Shown here piece by piece: positions 1-10,600 of a stretch of 64,000 nt of DNA. A program made the position numbers and the translations under genes. The stretch lies in NCBI GenBank assembly GCA_008694505.1, contig VZDJ01000011.1, positions 1,551,598 through 1,615,597 on the forward strand, written 5' to 3'. Positions within the stretch are counted from its first letter, which is position 1; each line of letters opens with the position of its first letter. The notes below the pieces were generated by a model, which made no database searches, was not told where the DNA came from, and saw nothing but the letters and a program-made list of their open reading frames with translations. Source of the stretch: Cyanoderma ruficeps (lineage: Eukaryota; Chordata; Aves; Passeriformes; Timaliidae).

Positions 1-296
1 GGAGGTTCCTTGTAACCCATTACTTTGTGGATCCATGATTAGAAGCAGCATTGTCTTCCTATTGGAGATGGCAAGAGAAAAAGCATTTTCAGCAATTTAA
101 TAGCTCCAGAATACAGACTGAGCCTGCAGCTCACTGCACTGAATACAGAATTTGTACTTTGAGAGAGATGCAAAGATATCTGGTCGTGTGTACTGCTAGT
201 TTTATCAGGGAGTTTTGTCACCTTTTCTCATAGAATATCATTTTATAGTAAGTTCAATTCATCTTAAGCTGTTCAGCCTGAGGTTTACTATTTACA
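1..296. other. Unique sequence, no gene seen
   Basis: No repeat, exon or RNA gene is recognised here. Two overlapping 60-codon open frames on opposite strands are of the size expected by chance in AT-rich DNA. Confidence 0.5.
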
Positions 297-470
297 TGTT
301 TTCAGGAGACAATAACTCTAGAGCCACAAGCGGCAGTGGGTTGTATTTCCAAAGCTCAGCCAGCTCTGACATTGCTGCAAACCCGGGGTTCTTTGCAGCC
401 AAGGAGTGCAAGCGAGATGATGGCAAAAAGAAGAAAGGAAGGACTCTCCGAAGGCTAGCACGAACCCGAA

Positions 471-476
471 TTTATT
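471..476 (-). terminator. Poly(A) signal of the first LTR
   Basis: AATAAA on the minus strand, placed in the expected R region of the LTR between the TATA box and the U5-like end. Confidence 0.6.
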
Positions 477-540
477 GGGCTCAGGATAAATCCCTTACCT
501 CAAGACCAGTGCCTCAGGAGAGACCCCAAATCTGAGGGGG

Positions 541-547
541 TTTTATA
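541..547 (-). promoter_or_regulatory. TATA box of the first LTR
   Basis: TATAAAA on the minus strand, about 70 bases upstream of the AATAAA signal. This spacing suits the U3/R promoter of an LTR. Confidence 0.6.
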
Positions 548-976
548 CAGTAGGTGGAACTCGGGGGGGGTAAAAACAGAACCAGTAGGGTACAACTGGG
601 AGTGGCTGCTGATATAACAAGCACTAACATAAACCAGTAACAAGGAGGTGGGAGGGGAAAGATTGCAATCCAGCCAGTCACCAAAGGTCTCTCCTCGAAG
701 CTTCTACACCTAGGGGGACAGGTCTTGGAGTGACTGGCAGAGAGGGGAAGTCTCCTAACACCTTATGGACAGGCAACCAAGGCAGGAAAGGTAAACCAAT
801 CAGGGACTGTATCTGGGGGAGGCTGGGGGAGAAGATCACAACTTGTAACAACTTAGGGCTAAAATTATAACTGGGTTACAGCAAACTGAGCACAAGGAGC
901 AAAGGGAAGCCATTTTATGCAAACAATAGATTTACAGCAAACTTATTGCACAAACCACACTACCACACCACATTGA

Positions 977-3900
977 CCTTTTTATAGAAGCATGAATGAA
1001 AACAGCTGTCACATTTGTAAAATTCAGTTAAATTACTCATTACCAATTCAATTTTTTTTCTCAAAGAATGTCATCATTTTAAACTCTGATGTCAAACATA
1101 TTCACTTTACCTATTCGAAAACAACAACACAGATTTTCAAAAGCTGGTGTTTCATGGAGGATAGCTTTGTTAAGAAGTAGAATAGCCTGCTTTACTATTT
1201 CTATTAGGTGGCATTTAGATGCACACAAAAGCCTTTCAGTCAACAGAAGTCACGGGCTTCTATATTCTGTTGATTTTATCTCTGTACGTTCCTTTGAATT
1301 TGGTACCTTTCTTTGAAACAGCATTAGTTGCTGTCAGTTTCAGGTGTGCTCCCTGTGCAGTTTTGATGAGGTGATTTGCATATGGCTAATCTGCATAGAA
1401 ACCTGACCTTGAGCTTAGGTACCAGCAGGCTCTGTCCTTAACAGAGCTAGCCAGGCCTCTGACCCAGATCAGGAAGAAAAGATTGTCTTCAACAATAACA
1501 AGAAAGACGCTCTGTGAAATTTGTCAGCTATTTTATTAGCTTTTGAGGTCTTTTCAACACTGAATAACCATTGCTAAATATTTTCCATGCTATTAAAAGA
1601 GGAGAAAAAATCCATCATTTTGTCTGTGTGCCTTGGATGACTTTTTCTGGACTGTTCTTTGTGTGCGCTCACTGTTTGGTGTCTTGCTCATTTTTTAAGG
1701 CATTTCACAGCCCTGTGTGATTTCTTGGACCTGTTTCGCTTTTCTATTTCTTTCTTTTTTTCTGCTAGACAAATGAAATCAATTATTATTATAATCTTAT
1801 TTCTTTTCTCTGATTCTTTTCATACTGATCTTCTAGATGGTAAGTGTTGTGTTGCTTATAAAACCATACCATATAACTGTATTTAACCATGCCATACTTA
1901 AATCCCCCATCAAATGACATCTGCCATCTGCCCTTCCATAAATTAAGGCAGATGAAAAGAATACACATGCATAAAACTTTTCAAAATCACAAGTATGTAC
2001 CCTTAAGAATGGATTTTTTGCTAATATTTTTTTGATCTCCCACATCCTTCTTACTAATTATCTTCCATTTTAAAAATTTCTATCATCGCATTTAGTATAA
2101 GAGAAACAATTTCCAGTGAAAAAAAATTTTGGAAAAAGTATTGTCTTTGCCTTTTTTAAAAAAAAAATTACCTCTTTTTCCTTTTCTAATGATATTAGAA
2201 ATTTTAATGTGCTTAATGATACAGGATAAAAGTTTGAAATATATATGTAGCACACAGGAAATGACAAGGGCAATATAGACACTTATTTTGTTATTCTTTA
2301 TGCAGTGCAGTTTGTTTGCATATAAAGATGCTTCTGAAATATAATCTTTTTCTTATGGACAGCTTCTGAAAATTCTGACATCAGCACAGCTGGATATCTG
2401 ACAAGCAGGACAATTCAGAAAAATATAAGCTTGGATTTTGCAATGTGTTTGATTGAAAATATGTCTCATATCAATGGCAAATGAAGTGTCTCTGTGTTTG
2501 AAAGAGGAGGAAGTGACTGCTATAGTTGTCTGTGATTTGTCCCCAGTGAGGAAAATGACACAAGGTGCTTCTAGAATGAGATGCCTTATCAAAACCAACT
2601 GTATTCAGAGAGTTAATTCCATTGAAATGGGGACATTTCCTTCATAATAAATATTCCAGAATCTAGATGAAGATCAAGGCCAATAAATAGAGTTCCTGTG
2701 ATCCCATCTGGTTGATTTACATTAGAGACTGAAGGAGATATGGCAAAGCCGTTGTCCTGAGTAAACACATAGGGGCAAATTTTCATTGGATTTTCACATG
2801 CATCATGTACAATAACTTACTGATTAGACTAAAGGAAAGTAAACTTCTACTAGCCCTTTTTTGTAGGTCATGGCAAAGCTGGTTAACTTTTAGAAAGCAT
2901 TTTCATACTGTGTTTATTTGTTCATGGAAACATTAAAGAAGGGATGTGTCTTTCACACAAAATAGCTCAAATCTACTGTATAAAGCTTGCAATGGTACTG
3001 GTGGAAATGCTGCTGTCTGACATGCTCTGTCTGACACACTAATTTCAGTTGTAGATTAGAATGTAGGGAGTTTCGGCTGCTGCAACTCTTTAAAAGGTTA
3101 TCCCAAATAACTTGTGTTGCAATGCAGTTTCAGTGTTCATTGGCATATATGACTATCCATGACGGCTAAAGTTACTTTTGGTGAACTCAGCGTCAGCATT
3201 CCCAGTGAGTTTTACAGGAATAAGATCTGGTTCATTGCTTTTCAATGCTTTTGTCTCTACTACACCAATAAGCATATTTAAAGGACACATCTCTGTGAGG
3301 GGTTGAAAACCAGGTTCAGTCAAAGCATAAGCTAAGAGAGAAACTATTAAAACATTTCAGTTTCCAAAATCCGTGTCTTGACCAGTCTTCCCAAAGAGAA
3401 AGTAGTTTGTTCATCACCTTGTCAGATGTTATATAGTTTCAGTGTATTGCTTCTTTTAAGGAAAATTGTCATTGTAATGTTTTTGACCTAAGCTCTGGAT
3501 GTTGTTTTTGTACTGTACAGAAGATATATTTATATATACATATATTTTTTACCTTCCTCCATTCTATTTTTAGTGATTGAGAGTAAGTAGAAACACAAGG
3601 TGAAAATACAGGCTCAACCTAATTCTGAAGCATTTTTGTTCTTTACATATGTGAAAAATATTTTATAATGGTTCTTTTTATACCTCAAGCTAAAATCATA
3701 ACACTATCTTGATAACTAGCTAATGAAAGGTATATTGGCACTCCAAAGTTACATGTTCCTTTGTGTTAAATCTTTAAAGTGTTTCCATTTGTCTTTTTTC
3801 CAGCAGCAACTGTATATTATTATTATTTGGTTTTTAATAGTAATAAGAATTTTTCTAAGCATTCTGCATAGAGTATAAAAATAATAATCACTTCTTGGAA

Positions 3901-4205
3901 AAGATCCATTCTAGAAGTAGTTTTCCAGTACTTAATCCTCTGCAATACTCCGTAAAACCAGTTGAATTTTAACTCAATTGTATAAAATATAATACCAAAG
4001 AAGCTTGGTAATATGACAACACTGAAAACTCCATAAAACCAGGTTAATAAATTCACACCAGGTTAATAAATAAACAGTGGGCCCATGAAGTGATGCTGAA
4101 GAGAAGAAATGTTTTCTGTCCTTTGTTTTAATATATATGAAATCTTAGCCAGGCTTAAAAAGAGCTGATAAGTATCATTAATATTGTTTCAGCTTAATTC
4201 AACAG
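977..4205. other. Unique AT-rich DNA, no gene seen
   Basis: No exon or interspersed repeat is recognised. Small features include a (TA)-rich patch around 3523-3550 and a perfect 14-bp direct repeat, ACCAGGTTAATAAA, at 4038-4051 and 4057-4070. Open frames are all under 82 codons and show no domain. Confidence 0.5.
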
Positions 4206-4212
4206 GAAACCT
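4206..4212. repeat. Left target-site duplication of the second LTR
   Basis: GAAACCT here is repeated exactly at 4804-4810, on the other side of the LTR. Six bases (GAAACC) fit a canonical ERV duplication and the seventh match may be chance. Confidence 0.75.
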
Positions 4213-4803
4213 ATAGAAGTCCTCTTTCTGGGGGCAGCTTCACCAGCTAGCCTGCCCCCTGGACTCTATAAGTCAGATGTTTGCTTGGTCCTGGATCTCA
4301 GGCTGAAGCGTGGAATGCATTGTGGAAGAAAAGAGCGGGCTCTGCTAGGTTTTAGATGGTTTTATTACCTCCCACGTGCAGATGTCAGTTCAGGGAGGCC
4401 GAGGGTTCAGGAGCTCAGGTGAATGGGCTGAACCCCCGAAGCAAGAGCGCTGGGAGAAACAAAGCACCCCACTAAGTGTGGGGGCGGCTCCCAGACAGAA
4501 AGGAGCTCAGCACCAATGACCAAGGACTGGGGGGGTGTAGCCCAGCACAAAAAGTTAACACAACGATGGAAGAAGGTGCCACTCATGTACCCAGACAAAT
4601 CCCAGGGTCTTTTCCCCAGAATTTTCTAGATCTTACACCGTGATTGACACCAGGGGACTCAAGGGCCACACCATTAGGGGGTTTGGGGGGTTTGGGGGGG
4701 GAAATTGGGACAAACCAATGTTACAAAGTATACAAACATATATATGTTACAAACACGTTACAAAGTATATAAAACATTGAAAACCAAATTTTGCACCACT
4801 ACA
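4213..4803 (-). mobile_element. Solo LTR of an endogenous retrovirus with intact target duplication
   Basis: On the minus strand the element starts TGTAGTGGTG at 4803 and ends CTTCTATA near 4213, so it is about 590 bases long. The 5' TG is canonical; the 3' TA is one transition from the usual CA. An AATAAA signal sits at 4361-4366, about 150 bases before the 3' end, as expected for R/U5. It is richer in G+C than its surroundings and carries a G-rich run in U3. The flanks carry a perfect GAAACC(T) duplication, which supports integrase-mediated insertion followed by LTR-LTR recombination. A 6-bp duplication is common in ERVK-like (class II) elements, so that class is favoured but not proven. 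No internal retroviral sequence remains. Confidence 0.8.
4361..4366 (-). terminator. Poly(A) signal of the second LTR
   Basis: AATAAA on the minus strand within the LTR, in the position expected for the R region. Confidence 0.6.
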
Positions 4804-4810
4804 GAAACCT
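4804..4810. repeat. Right target-site duplication of the second LTR
   Basis: GAAACCT, identical to 4206-4212. Confidence 0.75.
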
Positions 4811-5227
4811 AAATTCAAGGTCATAAATTCCCATTTAAATAAAAGACAGTAGAGAAAAAAGATGATTAAAACAAAGGTGGAAATAAAGAGGATGTAGTAC
4901 CATTTTCTTTAGTCAGATATGTATATAGAGGCAATGTTATTAATCTGCAAGCAGTAGTTTATAAATGAGATTAAAATTAAATGTATTGTGCTGCATCATA
5001 GTTACAGTAATTATTTAATAGGCACAATCATGTTCTAGAGAGACATAAATATGTCTGATATTTTAAGGAACTTCTGTGCAAAAACATAGGTAGTCTGACC
5101 CTTTGCATACTAATTATTGATTCGAGTAAAATACTTTTTTAATTTTTACTGAAAAAGCTAAATTTGGGGGGTTTAAACTCAAAATGCTAAATTGCAATAG
5201 CAATTATTTATAAAAAATGTAAGCTTG
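4811..5227. other. Unique AT-rich DNA, no gene seen
   Basis: A short spacer between the solo LTR and the CR1 fragment. No repeat or open frame of note was seen. Confidence 0.5.
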
Positions 5228-6072
5228 CACTAATTTTGCAGATGACACCAAATTCAGTTGGAGTGTTGATTTGTTGGAGGGTAGGAAGAATTTTCAGAGG
5301 GATCTGGGCAGACTGGTTTGGCGGGCTGAGGCAAATGTGGTGAGGTACAACAAGGCCAAGTGCCAAATCTGCCTTTGGGGCACAACAACCCCAGGCAGTG
5401 CCACAGGCTGGGGCAGAGTGGCTGGAAAGCTGCCCACAGGAAAAGGACCTGGAGGTGCTGTGACAGTGACTGAACATGAGCCAGGGTGTGCCCAGGTGGC
5501 CAAGAAGGCCAATGGCATCCTGGCCTGGACCAGCAATAGTGTGGCCAGCAGGACCAGGGCAGGGACTGTCCCCCTGTACTGGGCACTGGTGAGGAACCCC
5601 CTCAAAGCCTGTGCTCTGTTCTGGGCCCCTCAGTAGAAGAAAGGCAATGAGGTGCTGGAGGGTGACCAGTGAAGGGCAATGGAGCTGGGGAATGATCCGG
5701 AGCACAAATCTTGCAAGAAGCAGCTGAGGGTGTTTAGCCTGGGGAAAAGGAGGCTGAGGGGAGACCTCATCGCTGCCTACAAATCCCTGAAAGGAGGCTG
5801 TAGTGAGGTGGGGGTTGGTCTCTTCACCCATGTAGCAAGTCATAGCAGAGAGGAAACCAAATATATAAGGTATATACTAGGAAAAAATTCTTCACTGGAG
5901 TGATCAAACATTGAAACAGGCTACTCAGGGAAGTGGTAGAATCACCATCCCTGGAAGTGTTCAAAAGGCTCTTGGGGACATGGTTTTGTGGTGAACAGAG
6001 CAGTGTTAATTTAGTGTTTGGGTTCTGTGATCTTAGAGATTTTTCCAGTCTCAACATTTCTTTGGTTCTAGA
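5228..6072 (+). mobile_element. CR1 LINE fragment, 5'-truncated, with ORF2 C-terminal remnant
   Basis: This is the best-preserved CR1 copy in the window. From about 5229 to the stop at 5634-5636 one plus-strand frame reads as the C-terminal part of CR1 ORF2 (reverse-transcriptase protein): LLEGRKNFQRDLGRL near the start, then AKKANGILAW and NSVASRTRAG. After the stop the homology resumes at 5679-5903 (FSLGKRRLRGDLIAAYKSLK, then CSEVGVGLF). A short internal piece seems to be missing just before the frame ends near 5900. The tail (about 5904-6072) has the expected 3' region, including a degenerate form of the GATCTTAGAGG...TTTCCA terminal motif. Full CR1 elements are several kilobases, so this is a typical 5'-truncated, dead insertion. 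The 211-codon open frame on the opposite strand (5208-5843) is an antisense shadow. Confidence 0.93.
5229..5636 (+). pseudogene. CR1 ORF2 C-terminal remnant (reverse transcriptase end)
   Basis: An open frame without its own start; the ATG at 5271 is internal. It encodes the region just after the reverse-transcriptase catalytic core in CR1 ORF2. No catalytic YxDD motif is present because the element is truncated 5' of here. It ends at a premature TAG, and related protein continues in another frame downstream. It is not expected to make a functional protein. Confidence 0.8.
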
Positions 6073-7520
6073 CTCTACATATACTGTCACAACCCTGTAA
6101 TTTAGATTACAGATTCCTTTGGGTATATGCTGAGCCTTTCCTTTCTGTAACATCATGTCTATTTTGCACCGCAGTTGGAATAGTAAGTCTTAGACATCCA
6201 TGTTCAAGATGGTACAGTGCAGTGCAATGTAGTGCAATATAGGAAGTAATATATGGCATGAGTTTGAAGTCTTAGAATAATTGAAAACCTGAAACCTGAG
6301 CTTGAATGGATTCAAATGTCCACAAGAAGTGTGCAAAACAAATAGGAGAAGTAGCAACTAGAGGACCAGGTTGCAATTCAAGCTGCAGGATACAGAAGGT
6401 TTCATGGCCTTTCTAGATAACTGGAAGTGTTGATGGATATCTGAAATATACAATGTAGCAAATAATGTCTGTTATAAAAACAGTGCAATGATTTCTTTAA
6501 AGATGAGTTTACAAACTTAAAATGCAATGTTTGAATTCCTTGACTGCAACTGAATAATAAAGCACAACAAGTATGAATGGCATGGGCAGTTATCAGTGTT
6601 CATTTAGTGGATACAGGACAAGAGCGGATGTTTTTCTGAACCATAACTCACTTGGCTGCATTTCTGATCTTGTCAGTCTCCATTGTTTTGTTTCTTTACC
6701 AAATAGTGTCTGATATTCCAAAGCTCTTGCAGTCATACTGTTTGTTTTCCTGACCCTCTGCCAGAGCTTACATGAAACAGAGAAAATTACTCGGTCCAAC
6801 CATCTCATCACACTGGTTGTCTGTATAAATCCATTGGCTAGCTGGAAAATCTACTCTGACGGGCTATATAGCCTTCAGTGATCTAATATACTAAAAAGAA
6901 CCATGGCAAATCAGAAATCACCATCAAATGGTTTTCCCTTTGCAGAGATCATCCTTTCTAGCATACCTAGTAGGGCAAGCAGAGCATAAGCAAGGAAAGT
7001 CAAAGCAGGAGAGGGGGCATGTCTGCAAAAGTGAATGGAGGATTAGGTATGGTTTTCAACGCGTGCCTGGAATAAGAAAGACCATTAATCACAGCTATGT
7101 TTTCCATGTGTATCTATTCCCTAGTGAAAGCAGGAATACAGATCTGATAGTGATCTTGCATTAAATTATTACTTAGGTATACTGACACTTCACGCATTTA
7201 TTTGCATGATTTTAGATGTATGGGGTTATCCTCTCTCCATTTCCCCCTTCAGTTTTTCCCTTTCACAAATGAAATATTATTTGCCTTCAGAGAACTGATG
7301 TGTGGCTAAGAGATACTGTAAACTTTGTTTCTTTTTTTTCAATTGGCTTTACATAGATACTCTACCATGTTCAATAACACCTGTATTTCTTTCCCATAAT
7401 ATAGCCGTCATTATCACTTAGTTTTTCATATGTAAAATAGTATTCAGTTTTTCATACCTGAGTCATATTTGGAAAGATTTGGAATATTTAATTATATTTT
7501 CTTAGGAAAATATAATTTAA

Positions 7521-7600
7521 AAAANAAAAAAAAAAAAAGCAAACACCAAAACAGATAAAACAACAACAAAAAAGTCCCTAACCACAACTAAAAATCCCCA
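7521..7600 (+). repeat. Poly(A) run grading into an A/C-rich tract
   Basis: An A run with an N at 7525, followed by CAAACACC, AACAACAAC and CCCC-containing A/C units with few T. It resembles the 61112 and 55295 tracts. Confidence 0.75.
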
Positions 7601-10600
7601 CTTATCTTTCATCAAACATTTGTTATTGTCTAAGACAGTGTAAATACTCACTTTGCATCTCTTATTAGAAGCACCAAAAGACTCTTCAAAGCATGTTGCT
7701 GTTGTCCTGTCCTCAATATGCACTTTAGAACTGATTAAAGCATCACTGATCTTCTTTACTGCTGTTCCAGTCCTCCTGATGCTTAATCACACATGTCAAA
7801 CATATGCCAGACAATGTTGGATGTCATGAAAGTCAACATTCATATCTTCTGTACTTCCTCAAATACTTCAGCTAATGTATTCTCTCCATCTGTTGTAGAA
7901 AAGCAAATATAATGATAAGGCAGTGATGCTGAAGTTATCTTACAAATCTAGTCTATTACTGTCAAGGATTCAAACTTTTAAAATACTGTAAGTTGGTGAG
8001 GATCAACTAGGTCTCCTGAACAACTCTGACAATCTCAGGCAGGATTCCAGCATTTTGCTGTCGGCCACAGAAGGAGACTAAATTTCCCATTGTGCCTTTA
8101 ACCTCGTGTTCAGCTACCCTGCTGCAGAGCCTTCCAACTGTTCCCATTCTTGAGAATTTTCCCTTCTTACTCATAATTTGCTTGTATTCAATAACCAGAT
8201 CTTAAATTGTGAACAGTCAGACACATATAATGCTATTTTGCAACCTCTTTTTTTTCTTTCCTCATATACAATATCTCTCTCATCAGCAGGTCCCAGCCTT
8301 ACTGTGCCAGCCCTCTGTATATCTAATACCATGGATGACCTCACTTAGAAATTCTAGTCCTTAGAGGAACACAGAATAGCGTATATGTAATGATAAGGGA
8401 ATGGAAGATATTCAGTGTTAGCTGTCAAGGAGGATTTCCACCATCAGCATTAACCATATAATATAGTGGCAGTGGAGGGCAATGAATGNAGATGGAAGAG
8501 CTTGTCAAAGACACAAACAACTAATCAGTTGCCAGCACTGATTGATGTCCCAGCCTGCATTCAAATCTATCATTGTGACCAAGTAGTGCCTATCGTTTAC
8601 CCAGTGGATGGATAAACTAGAAGTAATATATGGTGTCTAAGCAAATAGATCATTAATTCCACTTAATATGTGGGGGGCTAAAGTTTAAATCTTGTTCTAA
8701 ACAGCAATCTTTCCCTTCAGGGAGGAAAAAAACACTAAAAAAAAAAATCTAGTGTGGTTGACTAGGTGACATATTTGGGGCATTTTTTACAAGTTACAAA
8801 TCCATTGCATTGGATTTTATTTCAGTTTATGACCCGTAATTGTCACTGAGTATTAAATCTATGAGCAAATTTATTAACATCCTCATTAAAATGGCTAAGG
8901 AAGATGAGAAATAATATGGAGGCAGAGAAAGAGGGCTTTCTTATTTTCCTAGCTGTCCCAAGCTCAGCCCTGCTAAACTATTGCCCTTGACTTTATATTC
9001 TTTTTTCTGACTATACCATGAAAATTTTAAATGTAGACATACAGTTAATTGGATTTTATTATTGCTTGACTTCTCCTTAATTGCAAGGCATGGCATTGAA
9101 TGATTTCTCAATGGTTTGTAAATTCTACATTTTACACCAATCAGCATCAAAGTCAACAGATTTTGGCAGACACTCTTGAAAAATGTTTACTCAGGTCATC
9201 ATTATTGGAAAAAATAAAGTCAGCATCAATATAAATTATGACTGTCTTAGGACTGGACAGGAGGAAAGAAGTAATCTGCAGTTCTCTAAACTGAAGCTTA
9301 GTTTTTTCTTCTGTCAGTCATCAATAGGGAAAAAAGTAGGTGATAAGAATTAAGAAAAAGCATCTCAATTTGCTGCATACATTGTAATGAAACAAAACTT
9401 TAATCTCTGAAGCAGAAATAGCTAGCAGTGTGATTTCTATATTTTTGCAGATTATTAAGAGACACTGTCTTGTTTTGAACATTGTTGTTAGCCTCTCATT
9501 AGTAGGCTACTGTTAATAAATAATTATTTCATTCATGATTTGTATCTTAAGCTATAAATTATTAATATCAGGCAACTAAAGTAACTGTAAGTATTTATAT
9601 ATTCCATTATGTTTAATATACTTCACTTTTAAGACCACAAGAGTTCAAAAGTACTATTAAATTTTTTGTCTAAAGCACAAGTCTGCTGAATTTGTTACTA
9701 AGTAGCATGTTTAAAAACATTAAAGCCAAGAAAGAGAATGTTTTTCTCCTTTAATTTCCAGAATTATTTTCTGAATACAAAAAAGCTTCCTGTGCAATTT
9801 CCAGAGGTACAATTTCTGGTTTAGTTCTCTCAACTTAAACCTGACCACATAAGGGTGGATGGCAAACCTGCAAACTGTTCAGCCATGTACATTCTCAAAG
9901 TCATTGTGTTTGTCAATTGGAAACTTGACTTACGAGAGAGACTTGACCTGGAACACCTGAGACTCTAAATTTGTTGAGAATCACTGACAAAGTTCACTTT
10001 AAAATCAGCAAAAATTAAACATTGAAAAAATACTCATTCCAGTGTTAATATTAATTCAGAAGCACAGATGGGAACATTCTGTTCTTTCAGAATGCTTACC
10101 TTTTTCTCAGTAATCCATTCACCTGGAAACTGTAATATCATTGTACATTACTGTGATAGCTTTGCAAATGTATAGGCAGTAGAAATGCTTTATGAAAGTG
10201 TTGGTTAGAGGTTGAATGTAATGGTTTGCATGCTTGATTTAAGAAAAGTTGTTTAACCACAACAGTTTAAAAACACCTACTTTAGAACACATTCACTAGC
10301 TCTTTGCTTTTGAAAACTGAAATACATATTATTTGAAAAGTATTAATTTATGTATTCATTAAATACAACAAGAAACAACCTAGTTTCTTTTAGAGGAATA
10401 TTTTTCTATCATAAAGTATCCATTCTATTAAAATTATCAACATCAAAACTTCCTTTAGTTTTTCTTACAACTGTTAGATAAACCTGAAAAAATACTTGAT
10501 TAATAAGTAAAATATGCTATAATGAAAATACTATAAACCTGTCTTTGCTCTTTAGTACAAAAATTTGGTTTTCAAACATTTCTTTGATAGTCTCTATGAG

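Larger units (their letters stand above)
297..972 (-). mobile_element. Solo LTR of an endogenous retrovirus
   Basis: Read on the minus strand this block has the anatomy of a retroviral LTR. It begins TGTGGTGTGG at 972, has a TATAAAA box at 541-547 and an AATAAA poly(A) signal about 70 bases downstream at 471-476, then a U5-like stretch of about 170 bases. It is clearly richer in G+C than the flanks. A plausible 3' end is ACA at 297, but the flanking hexamers (TTTACA on the left, TTGACC on the right) agree at only 4 of 6 positions, so the low-coordinate end is uncertain. An alternative end lies near 371-373. No gag, pol or env sequence adjoins it, which fits a solo LTR left by recombination. 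The 106-codon open frame on the plus strand (215-535) runs antisense through it and is not a gene. The ERV class is not determined. Confidence 0.7.

Noticed and set aside
215..535. 106-codon plus-strand open frame
   Set aside because: It runs antisense through the U5/R part of a minus-strand LTR and crosses its poly(A) signal, with no known domain.
4407..4598. 63-codon minus-strand frame
   Set aside because: It lies wholly inside the LTR upstream of its poly(A) signal. LTRs of this type do not encode protein.
5208..5843. 211-codon minus-strand open frame, longest in the window
   Set aside because: It is antisense to CR1 ORF2 debris, and the sense strand carries the recognisable protein.
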